Made by a program: the position numbers and the translations under genes
The notes under the pieces: model-generated
Database searches by the model: none
What the model was told of the DNA's origin: nothing
The model's input: only the letters and a program-made list of their open reading frames with translations
Shown here: piece by piece, positions 28,703-36,403 of the stretch
How the letters are laid out: every line of letters starts with the position of its first letter
How positions within the stretch are numbered: position 1 is the stretch's first letter
Assembly (NCBI GenBank): GCA_002483105.1
Contig: DLHG01000009.1
Span: 263,598 to 327,597 of the forward strand
Source: Bacteroidetes bacterium UBA7674
GTDB taxonomy: Bacteria > Bacteroidota > Bacteroidia > Chitinophagales > Chitinophagaceae
Length of the DNA: 64,000 bases
Direction: 5' to 3'

Positions 28703-28723
28703 GTTCAATTTTGAATCGGCTTT
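28696..28723 (+). terminator. Terminator after PKD paralogue B
   Basis: AAAGCCGGTTCA pairs with TGAATCGGCTTT (one G-T pair) and a TTTTT tail follows. It is the homologue of the hairpin at 25854-25881, with changes on both arms. Confidence 0.88.
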
Positions 28724-28910
28724 TTCATTGTGTTTTATGAGAGTTTTTCATTTCCCGCCGAGTATTTTGGAAGAAATTCGACGGTTCGCGCTGCTCTGAT
28801 AACTAATGGACTATCAGCTATGTTTCACTTAGTAGCCTCTGATTCGACCTAGTCCTCGAAAAGGGAGACTCGGTAGGGGATAAATCTCTTTATAAGCTAT
28901 CCGAATAAAA

Positions 28911-28941
28911 ATGGGCTGTCTCAGATTTTGAGACAGCCCAT
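28911..28941. terminator. Bidirectional terminator before the minus-strand barrel gene
   Basis: 13-bp perfect stem ATGGGCTGTCTCA/TGAGACAGCCCAT with a 5-base loop. The stretch 28724-28910 on its left holds no gene I can support. Confidence 0.88.
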
Positions 28942-28988
28942 TCTATGTAATGTTCTGATTATCTTTCTTTGCCGGATAAAAACGCTTA

Positions 28989-29690
28989 TCAATATTCGTC
29001 GCAATTACGCCCTATTTGATAGCGCAAACCGATGAGTGTAGGTAGCGTAAGCAGGCTATTTTTGAACTCGTAGTTAGAATAACCACTTCCTGTTTTTACA
29101 AAGTCTGATTTCAGGTTATGAAAGCGGCAGGCTACTTCAAAGCTGATACCAAAATGGCGGGCAATACCCAGTACATACCCTAACTGTGCTCCATATACAA
29201 ACCCCTTCGCCTTGGCTTCAGTTACCATCGGAGACAAGTTACCGTTAATGTCAGAAACAACGTTGTAGTTACTCATATTGGCCATAGAATATCCTCCGCT
29301 TACGCCAATATACATATAGCCACGAGGCATTTGCCAGCCTCCATTGAAAAACGCATAAGTGGTGATAAATGAAGTGGCAATATCATTCTCCAACTCATTG
29401 AATGTAAAGCTGGTGGAATTAACAGAGCCCTTTGCTGTAGATGTTTGTACAATGCTTTGGTATTCACAGGCTATCCCAAACTGGGTACGGCGCCTCATAT
29501 TAAGTGACACACGCCCCCCGGCCGAATAGCTTTGTTCCTTGTCTTTGCTAAGTTCCCAGCCTACACCCGGTTGGTCTACAGCCTTATATTGGCTGAATGG
29601 TATAATGCCTCCGTTAACGCCAATTTCTACTAATTGCCCGTAACTACTGCATGGAAATGCCATTATTATGAGATAAAGAAGCTTTTTCAT
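28989..29690 (-). CDS. Outer-membrane beta-barrel protein
   Basis: 233 residues from the ATG at 29690, chosen because MKKLLYLIIMAFPCSSYGQ is a clean signal peptide; a longer frame from 29789 would put charged residues before it. The mature part alternates hydrophobic and polar residues in short strands (YMYIGVSGGYSM, FVYGAQLGYVLG, LPTLIGLRYQIG), typical of the PorT/OmpW-like barrels of Bacteroidota. Divergent from the acyltransferase gene. Specific role unknown. Confidence 0.82.
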   Translation of the reverse strand: MKKLLYLIIMAFPCSSYGQLVEIGVNGGIIPFSQYKAVDQPGVGWELSKDKEQSYSAGGRVSLNMRRRTQFGIACEYQSIVQTSTAKGSVNSTSFTFNELENDIATSFITTYAFFNGGWQMPRGYMYIGVSGGYSMANMSNYNVVSDINGNLSPMVTEAKAKGFVYGAQLGYVLGIARHFGISFEVACRFHNLKSDFVKTGSGYSNYEFKNSLLTLPTLIGLRYQIGRNCDEY

Positions 29691-29808
29691 AAAAGCTATA
29701 TTAATAAATTTTTCGCGGAAAAGGAATATTATTCCATATTCTATCTCCGATAACGAGTAGCGCGTATAAATAGTATATTTAGCACACAATCTTTATAAGC
29801 AGAAAGAC

Positions 29809-30915
29809 GTGAGTGAATTTGTAAACGATAACGAGACCCCCAGACGTCATTTTCATACTTTTGATGCCTTGCGGTTTTTTGCCGTTTTCAAGGTTTTCCT
29901 GCAGCATATGCCTATTGCCGCGTTCCCCTGGTTCAATTATGTGAAGCTCGGTGGCTATGTGGGGGTTTACTTCTTTTTTGTTCTTAGCGGTTTCCTTATT
30001 ACGTATATTATTTGCAGCGAAAAGCAGCGTTCAGGTACTATCAACCTGAAGAACTTTTTTGCCCGCAGAGTGTTACGGATATGGCCTTTGTTCTATCTCG
30101 TAGTGGCGCTTTGTTATATTCTTCCGCCTGTATTAGGTAGTATGGGGATGAGCCTTACAGGTGCGGGCTATGAACCCCGCTTGGGTTGGTCGCTCCTTTT
30201 CCTCGAGAATTATAGAATGATAGCCACGGGAGATCTTCCCAATGTCTTTCCTCTTGCAGTTACGTGGTCGTTGTGTATAGAGGAGCATTTTTACATCATC
30301 TGGGGCTTGTTGCTGTATGTGGTGCCCTTAAAGCACTTGCCGAAAGTGATCGGCATCTGCCTGCTCATCGGCATAGTCTCGCGGATCATTTTTGTGCAAA
30401 GCGGCCTTGATCCTTCTGATATTCTAACACATATCGACCTGTTTGCTTTCGGTGCTATTCCTGCATGGTTGCTCATTAAGCATGAGCAGGCAATTGTTAA
30501 GTGGGTGACTAGCATTCCCAAATGGATACAGGCGGCCTACATACCGCTGCTTCTGGCAATTATTCTGGTTGTTTCCCAATACTGGAACGCAGTTATAAAT
30601 GCGACCCTATTTGGCTGCCTGTTCAGCTTTCTCCTCATACTCATTTTGCCGAAACAGGCTTTCATAAGAGTTTCCGATAAGAACATTTTCAGCAGGCTTG
30701 GGGTCTATACCTATGGTATCTATCTCTATCACATATTCATAGTAGCAGCTTGCCGCAAGCTGTTTGAAAAACTGTCTTTTACCCTCGATGAACCCTTGCC
30801 GGCCTTTTCGTTTGTCATCACCTGCCTGGTATTAACAGTGGGTTGTAGTTATCTTTCTTACCGCTATTTTGAGCAGCCATTTTTGAAGCTGAAAAAGTAT
30901 TTCAGGAAAGGGTAG
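29809..30915 (+). CDS. Acyltransferase 3 family membrane protein (OafA/YrhL-like)
   Basis: 368 residues with about ten transmembrane helices. The start is GTG at 29809. TFDALRFFAVFKVFLQH near the N-terminus carries the conserved Arg (R22) and His (H33) of the family, followed by GYVGVYFFFVLSGFLITYI and RRVLRIWPLFYLV. Such proteins transfer acyl groups, often O-acetyl, to extracytoplasmic polysaccharide or lipid. No other polysaccharide genes are adjacent, so the substrate is open. Confidence 0.92.
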   Translation: MSEFVNDNETPRRHFHTFDALRFFAVFKVFLQHMPIAAFPWFNYVKLGGYVGVYFFFVLSGFLITYIICSEKQRSGTINLKNFFARRVLRIWPLFYLVVALCYILPPVLGSMGMSLTGAGYEPRLGWSLLFLENYRMIATGDLPNVFPLAVTWSLCIEEHFYIIWGLLLYVVPLKHLPKVIGICLLIGIVSRIIFVQSGLDPSDILTHIDLFAFGAIPAWLLIKHEQAIVKWVTSIPKWIQAAYIPLLLAIILVVSQYWNAVINATLFGCLFSFLLILILPKQAFIRVSDKNIFSRLGVYTYGIYLYHIFIVAACRKLFEKLSFTLDEPLPAFSFVITCLVLTVGCSYLSYRYFEQPFLKLKKYFRKG

Positions 30916-30953
30916 GGTAAAAAGCTATCAACGTTATTTTATCCCTTTTTTTC
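30914..30953 (+). terminator. Possible terminator after the acyltransferase gene
   Basis: An imperfect stem formed by GGGTAAAA and TTTTATCCC precedes a run of seven T. Confidence 0.45.
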
Positions 30954-31015
30954 TTCATAAAATGTATAATACTTTTATCCGATTATATATTTTTATAGCT
31001 CTGCCGTGTAACACT

Positions 31016-32761
31016 ATGCTATTAAAACGGATAAGCATTTTTCTCGTAGTTATTCTTAGCTGCCTCCAGGCATCCGCAGTGTCATATCCTGACAGTTTGC
31101 TCTTTAAGGATTATGGTGAACAATACATATACCGGTTTAAATTCAGGGAAGCGACCTTTGGTAAAGACTCTGCTATCGCTATCGAAGAACTAAGCAAGAT
31201 AAGAGAATGGGCACAACGAAAGGATGACCCACTACTGACATACGGCTATCGTATACTTACTACAGAATATTATCTGATCAGGACCAATGCAGATACCGGT
31301 GTTTATTTAAAGCAATTGAAAGACCTGATAGTAGAATTAGATCGGCAAAACCTCAAAAATCTGAAAGCCGAGGCCATATTCACGCTGGCTTCGTTCTACT
31401 GGAATAAAAGCAAATATTCGCAGGCGTTTGAACACGATATCAATGCGTATAAGATATACAAGGACTTTAAGACCGAAGACTTTCCGGGCAAGCCTAAGTT
31501 CCTGTTCGAGTTTGCCAATCACTACTATCATTTTGGCGACCTTGTATCTGCAAAGGGTTATTTCTTAAAGGCCTATAAAGAAAACTGGTATAGAGATACC
31601 TCGTTGTTATTGTCCAACCTTAATTCACTCGCTCTTAGCTATATGAATACGGGCAATACTGATTCGGCAGAGTATTATATGAAAGAGGGCTATGCTATAG
31701 CTTCAGCAGTGGAGGGCAGTATATGGACAGGTATCATTAGTGGTAATCTGGGACACCTGTATTTTATCCTGGGTGATTATGATAGGGCGCAACCGTGGTT
31801 TCAAAACGAAATGGAAGCTTTCGGTGACAAGCCATCAATGAATGTGGCAAATACTCTGGCGGTTCTTACTTCTATCTACATACACAAAGGAGAAAAGGAA
31901 AAAGCATTGGAGTATGCTTTGCAAGCGTATAGCATCCTGCAAAACAATGAGAATTATACTAAGAGATATGGCATGTGCAGAATGATATACATGGGTCTGG
32001 CAAGAGGGTACGCAGCTAATGGTGACATGGACAAAGCCTATAAGTTTCTTGATTCTGCTATGGTGGCAAAAGATAGTGTAGAGAAGAAAGTAAACGCCAA
32101 CATACTGGCGGGGATACAACATGCTCTCAGCGCACAGGAAAGGGTAGTAGAGCAGGAGCAGTTTGAAAGGGATGCCCGCAACAATGAAATGCTGCGCAAT
32201 ATTCTCATTGCTTCTATCGTGCTGATAGTGATAATAGCCGGGTTACTCATTAACAGACAAAGGATGAAGCATGCTTTTTCCCGAAAGCAGTTAGAAGCCG
32301 AAAAGCAATACATTGAGTCGGAATTGGAAACAGCTACTAAGCAAATGAATTCACTGGTAGGTAGTATCTCCGAAAAAAATGACCTGATAGAAACATTTAC
32401 GGCAGAACTGGACAGGCTTAGGGAATACCTTTCTGCAGACAACCTGGATAAGGCAGATGCTACACTAAGCGAACTTCAGAAAACAACCATAATAACAGAA
32501 GCAGAATGGGAACATTTCGCTGAAATGTTTGAAAAAGTGAATAGTGGATTCCTGAAGAGATTAAATAGTAAAGTAAGAGGCCTGAGCCCGATAGAAACAA
32601 AATTCATCATGCTCAGTAAGCTTAAATTATCTACCAAAGAGGTGGCATCGGCATTAGGCATCAGTCCCGATTCTGTCCGGCTTAATCGAAAACGCCTTTA
32701 TGCTAAGCTTGGCCTTACCGAAGGAGAACATAGCCTGCAATCGCTGATCGAAAGTATATAA
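31016..32761 (+). CDS. TPR-repeat membrane regulator with C-terminal LuxR-type HTH
   Basis: About 581 residues from the ATG at 31016 (signal-like LLKRISIFLVVILSCLQASA; an in-frame ATG at 30962 is possible). A periplasmic TPR array (about 90-370) is followed by one transmembrane helix (ILIASIVLIVIIAGLLI), a coiled coil and a C-terminal helix-turn-helix: LSPIETKFIMLSKLKLSTKE then VASALGISPDSVRLNRKRLY. This is the common Bacteroidota one-component layout (periplasmic TPR sensor, cytoplasmic DNA-binding tail). The adenylate cyclase gene follows after 26 bp and is probably co-transcribed. Confidence 0.87.
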   Translation: MLLKRISIFLVVILSCLQASAVSYPDSLLFKDYGEQYIYRFKFREATFGKDSAIAIEELSKIREWAQRKDDPLLTYGYRILTTEYYLIRTNADTGVYLKQLKDLIVELDRQNLKNLKAEAIFTLASFYWNKSKYSQAFEHDINAYKIYKDFKTEDFPGKPKFLFEFANHYYHFGDLVSAKGYFLKAYKENWYRDTSLLLSNLNSLALSYMNTGNTDSAEYYMKEGYAIASAVEGSIWTGIISGNLGHLYFILGDYDRAQPWFQNEMEAFGDKPSMNVANTLAVLTSIYIHKGEKEKALEYALQAYSILQNNENYTKRYGMCRMIYMGLARGYAANGDMDKAYKFLDSAMVAKDSVEKKVNANILAGIQHALSAQERVVEQEQFERDARNNEMLRNILIASIVLIVIIAGLLINRQRMKHAFSRKQLEAEKQYIESELETATKQMNSLVGSISEKNDLIETFTAELDRLREYLSADNLDKADATLSELQKTTIITEAEWEHFAEMFEKVNSGFLKRLNSKVRGLSPIETKFIMLSKLKLSTKEVASALGISPDSVRLNRKRLYAKLGLTEGEHSLQSLIESI

Positions 32762-32787
32762 CGAAGAAATATTTTGAAACTGTCAAA

Positions 32788-34032
32788 ATGCGCAAGTACT
32801 TAAAGGACATAGGTGTTACAGATACAGACTCCACACGTTTGAAGGTAAGGAAGCAAAACCTTCTGATCATCGCGATATTGTGTGCTGTCGTAACCCCCAT
32901 GTGGGTGTATGGAGCATACATCGCAGGGTTGGGTGCAGTATCTCTTATACCTCTATGGGCAATTCCTGCGTTCATAATCGGCATTGGCCTGCTTGTAATT
33001 ACCAAAAATGAGAACTACCTGCTCAATATTACACTCTTAACCCTTTTTGCAAACCCTATAATTCAGCAATGGGTGACAGGTGGAATATTAAAAGGGGATA
33101 TTTTCATTTTCTGGGCTTTCTTATCACCGCTTACAGCGCTGATGTTCCGGGAGATAAAGAAAGCCCACTTTCTTATGGTGTTGGTATTGATCAGCATTAT
33201 TTTGATGGGAGTGTTCAATGAATACCTGGAACAATGGGGGGTATATGTTGATAAAGACAAGAAGTTATGGTTGCGTGTAATAAATCTCTCAATAGGTACC
33301 GCTATCACCTACGGCGCGATGCAATATTTTGTAAGAAATATCGAGCGGAAAAAGGAGATCATTAATCAGCAGGAGCAACGCACTGATGAGTTGCTACTCA
33401 ATATCTTACCGGAACATGTGGCCGAAGAACTGAAAGTATCAGGAACTACAAGCCCCGCATTGTATGAAGGGGCAACAATTATCTTCACCGACTTTAAAGA
33501 CTTTACCCAGTATTCAGAGCTGTTTACCCCGGAAGAATTGATAGATGAACTTGCAACATGTTTTGAAGCATTTGATGAAATAGTTGTCCGCCACGGACTG
33601 GAGAAGATAAAGACCATGGGGGATGCTTACATGTGTGTGGCAGGTATATCCCAAGACAAGGAAAGTGTTGTATACAATGCGGAACGTTCGATATTGGCAG
33701 GGATGGAAATGGCTGAATACATAAGGGCATTAAAAGCAGAGAAACTGAAAGAAGGCAAAGCTTATTGGCATGTAAGGGTCGGTGTGCATACAGGTGACGT
33801 AGTTGCAGGAGTGGTAGGGAAGAAGAAATTCGTCTTTGACATATGGGGAGATGCGGTAAATGTCGCCAATAGGTTACAGACATGTAGTGAAGAGGGAAGA
33901 GTGAATATATCCGACACCACATACCACCTGGTCAAAGATTATTTCCATTGCTCACCAAGAGGGCAAATAGCTGTAAAGAACAAGGGCGAGATGGATATGT
34001 ATTTTGTGGATGGACAGGTGAAGATGGTGTAG
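32788..34032 (+). CDS. Membrane class III adenylate cyclase
   Basis: 414 residues. Five or six transmembrane helices (about 25-180), a signalling helix (about 183-215), then a class III cyclase domain (225-405). Metal-binding D235 (FTDFKDFT) and D279 (KTMGDAY), purine-specifying K275 and D351 (FDIWGD), and transition-state N358 and R362 (NVANR) are all present, so it should make cAMP rather than cGMP. Downstream partner of the TPR/HTH protein. It lies about 6.4 kb from a set of CRP/FNR-type promoters, which may be coincidence. Confidence 0.93.
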   Translation: MRKYLKDIGVTDTDSTRLKVRKQNLLIIAILCAVVTPMWVYGAYIAGLGAVSLIPLWAIPAFIIGIGLLVITKNENYLLNITLLTLFANPIIQQWVTGGILKGDIFIFWAFLSPLTALMFREIKKAHFLMVLVLISIILMGVFNEYLEQWGVYVDKDKKLWLRVINLSIGTAITYGAMQYFVRNIERKKEIINQQEQRTDELLLNILPEHVAEELKVSGTTSPALYEGATIIFTDFKDFTQYSELFTPEELIDELATCFEAFDEIVVRHGLEKIKTMGDAYMCVAGISQDKESVVYNAERSILAGMEMAEYIRALKAEKLKEGKAYWHVRVGVHTGDVVAGVVGKKKFVFDIWGDAVNVANRLQTCSEEGRVNISDTTYHLVKDYFHCSPRGQIAVKNKGEMDMYFVDGQVKMV

Positions 34033-34053
34033 TCCTGCAAGGTACGCCTGGTA

Positions 34054-34479
34054 TTAACCTCTTTTAGAGTGGCCGCTTTCCGGTTGCAATACCTTCAGAA
34101 AGCTGTCTAAAAGGTCCTGATATCCTTTATTGTTAAGAGGTTTGGTTACCACCATAGTTGCACCGGATGCTGTGCAGGTTTCTATAAGCTGTGTATCCGC
34201 ATAAGTAGAATATATAAACACGGGAATGTGTGCATAACGTTCTGTTTGTTTAAGCTGTTCAAGCGCCTGGCGCCCGCTCATCTTTGGCATATTGTGATCC
34301 ATAATGATCATATCGGGCAACGTATCCTGAGATGGTACAGCATCAAGGAAGCTAAGTACCTCAAGTCCATTTTCCGCATACGGAAGCAGCTCTATATCTG
34401 AACGGCCACCCAGGAAGTTCTCAAATATAAAACGGTCGTCTACATCGTCTTCTGCCAATAATATTTTCATTCGTCTCAT
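34054..34479 (-). CDS. Single-domain response regulator
   Basis: 141 residues; the ATG at 34470 (MKILLAEDD) is an equally good start. A lone receiver domain: acidic pair in AEDDVDD, phosphoacceptor D61 in IIMDHNMPKMSG, T/S in FIYSTYA and K113 in VTKPL. No output domain. Lies 10 bp downstream of the histidine kinase and closes the kai operon, so it probably receives phosphate from that kinase and passes the signal on by protein contact. Confidence 0.95.
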   Translation of the reverse strand: MRRMKILLAEDDVDDRFIFENFLGGRSDIELLPYAENGLEVLSFLDAVPSQDTLPDMIIMDHNMPKMSGRQALEQLKQTERYAHIPVFIYSTYADTQLIETCTASGATMVVTKPLNNKGYQDLLDSFLKVLQPESGHSKRG

Positions 34480-34489
34480 ATCACCATTC

Positions 34490-35770
34490 TTATTGTTTCA
34501 CCGGTAATATGATAACAAACTCCGCGCCATCGCCCTCATTGCTATATGCTGTTATAATTCCGTTATGTTTTTCCACAATTTTTTTAGCAATGGACATTCC
34601 TATCCCGGACCCTTCAAACTTGTCCTTGGCATTCAGTCTTTCGAAGAGGGAAAACACATTAGGCACGTACTTTTCATCAAAGCCAATGCCATTGTCTTTG
34701 ATGGTTATTTTGCAATATTCGCCTGTTTTTTCCTCCGGCGCAGTGAAACTAAGGCTGTTGGTATGGGTAGCTGATACGGTAAGCTCAACAGGTACATCTG
34801 GCTTACTGAACTTTAGTGCATTGCTGATGATATTCTGGAACACCTGGCGTATTTGTCCTTTGTTCACTACTATGCAGGGCAGCCCTTCATAGTATATTGT
34901 GGCGTTTTTTTCCTGTATCACCACTTCATAGTCCTGTACGACCTCATGTATGAGTTGACTAAGATCTACTTCATGATACACATTGTCTTTCGCAGAGAGG
35001 CGGGAATAGTTGAGGATATCTATTATCAATTGCTTCATCCGTTCCGATGAAGATTGTATTTTTTCCAGGTAACCCCGGGCCTGTTCCGACATATCATCAC
35101 TGGTCGTCTTGCTGAACAGATCCATGAACACCATTATCTTCCGTAAAGGCTCTTGCAGATCATGAGAAGCGACAGATGCAAACTGCATAAGGTCATTATT
35201 GCTCATCTCAAGTGCAATATTGGTTTTCTCCAATTCTCTATTTTGATGTGCGAGCTCTCTTTCGTTTTCTTTCAGCCTTGTGAGGTCAGTAATGATAACG
35301 CTGAGAAATTCTCCCTCGTCTAATGCCAATGTAGTAAGCGATAGCTGTATGCATGTGTTAGCTTCATTATTCAGTTCTACTTCTCCTTTTCTGTCTTCCT
35401 TCCAGCCGGCGTTGAACAGTTCCCGGAAATGGTCCCGGCTTTTCAGACCAATAAAGCTATTGAAGTCCATGCCTATCACATTGGATAGTTCTAAGCCCAT
35501 CATCAACGCGAACTGTGAGTTGCTGTAGAGTATGAATCCTTCCTTGTTTAATGTTACTGCACCCTCCGTCATTTTTTCTATAAAGAGACGATAGGTCTGG
35601 TCGGCTGTTTTTAGTGTGTATATCTCATGACCGTTGCTATTTTCCACTATCAGGGCATCCACCTGTCCTGTACGTATTGCCTCTATGGTATCTTTAGCTT
35701 CCTCCAGGTCATACTGCAGGTATTCTATCTTTTTGAGGAGGTCCTCATATGTTGGTCGTTGTGCTTCCAT
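34490..35770 (-). CDS. Cytosolic PAS sensor histidine kinase of the kai operon
   Basis: 426 residues, no membrane segment. N-terminal coiled coil (1-35), PAS domain (about 60-165), second coiled coil (165-195), HisKA with H203 in VASHDLQEPLRK, and HATPase with N box NIISNALKFSKP, G1 DNGIGFD and G2 GSGIGMSIAKKIVEKHNG. Its start overlaps the stop of the second kaiB (TAATG), so it is translated with the Kai genes. By analogy with SasA, which reads KaiC state, it may be the output kinase, but it has a PAS domain rather than a KaiB-like sensor; the KaiB folds are separate proteins here. Confidence 0.94.
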   Translation of the reverse strand: MEAQRPTYEDLLKKIEYLQYDLEEAKDTIEAIRTGQVDALIVENSNGHEIYTLKTADQTYRLFIEKMTEGAVTLNKEGFILYSNSQFALMMGLELSNVIGMDFNSFIGLKSRDHFRELFNAGWKEDRKGEVELNNEANTCIQLSLTTLALDEGEFLSVIITDLTRLKENERELAHQNRELEKTNIALEMSNNDLMQFASVASHDLQEPLRKIMVFMDLFSKTTSDDMSEQARGYLEKIQSSSERMKQLIIDILNYSRLSAKDNVYHEVDLSQLIHEVVQDYEVVIQEKNATIYYEGLPCIVVNKGQIRQVFQNIISNALKFSKPDVPVELTVSATHTNSLSFTAPEEKTGEYCKITIKDNGIGFDEKYVPNVFSLFERLNAKDKFEGSGIGMSIAKKIVEKHNGIITAYSNEGDGAEFVIILPVKQ

Positions 35771-36102
35771 TATTTATTCCTTGGTATTCCAAGCCCGCTC
35801 AGTACTTTGTCGGTATTACTCATATCGCCTACCAGCCTGCGTTCAGGCAGCGGGCCTTTTTTTATCAGCAGGGGCAGCGCAATGATCTGCTCCGTTTTTG
35901 CGATGTATTCCTGTTGGTAAACATCTATTATCTCCAGTGAATACCTACCTTGAATATGTTCATCACATATCCTTCGCAGGTTACTGATCGCTCTTGCCGA
36001 ATTAGGAGATGCACCGGTAACGAACAAGCGAAGTACATACTCTGCTTGCTGATTCACTACTTGTTTATCGTTATTGTCCGGGCCTTCTCTTTTTGTCGCC
36101 AT
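35770..36102 (-). CDS. kaiB: KaiB family protein (second copy)
   Basis: 110 residues. The thioredoxin-like KaiB pattern is clear: YVLRLFVTGASPNSARAISNL, the IIDVYQQ strand, and IIALPLLIKKGPLPERRLVGD. A short charged N-terminal extension (1-19) and a C-terminal SGLGIPRNK. About 40% similar by eye to the neighbouring copy. In cyanobacteria KaiB binds the CI ring of KaiC after a fold switch; whether this copy does is unknown. Stop overlaps the histidine kinase start. Confidence 0.93.
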   Translation of the reverse strand: MATKREGPDNNDKQVVNQQAEYVLRLFVTGASPNSARAISNLRRICDEHIQGRYSLEIIDVYQQEYIAKTEQIIALPLLIKKGPLPERRLVGDMSNTDKVLSGLGIPRNK

Positions 36103-36103
36103 T

Positions 36104-36403
36104 TTATATGCTTACCGGGCGGATATTCAGGCCTACCAGCACTTTTTCTTCGTTAGAAAGATCGCCTATTATTTTGCGTATAGGTTCCGGCACTTTTCTC
36201 ACCAGTGTAGGCACTGCCAATATCTGGTCTCCTGCAGCCAGTTGCGGCTGCACCAGGAGATCTATCACTTCTATCTTATATCTTCCCTTCAGATGCTCTT
36301 CGCAGTACTTCTTCAGGTTATTCAGTGCCGTTATAGACCTTGGGGTATTGCCTGCTACATAGAGACGTAGTTCCCAACTTTCCTCTTTTATTTTTGCTGC
36401 CAT
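36104..36403 (-). CDS. kaiB: KaiB family protein (first copy)
   Basis: 99 residues. LRLYVAGNTPRSITALNNLK, the cis-proline-type segment ILAVPTLVRKVPEPIRKIIGD and the terminal VLVGLNI match KaiB. Its start codon overlaps the kaiC stop (TAATG), and the next kaiB begins 1 bp downstream, so the three are coupled. No kaiA is present. Confidence 0.94.
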   Translation of the reverse strand: MAAKIKEESWELRLYVAGNTPRSITALNNLKKYCEEHLKGRYKIEVIDLLVQPQLAAGDQILAVPTLVRKVPEPIRKIIGDLSNEEKVLVGLNIRPVSI

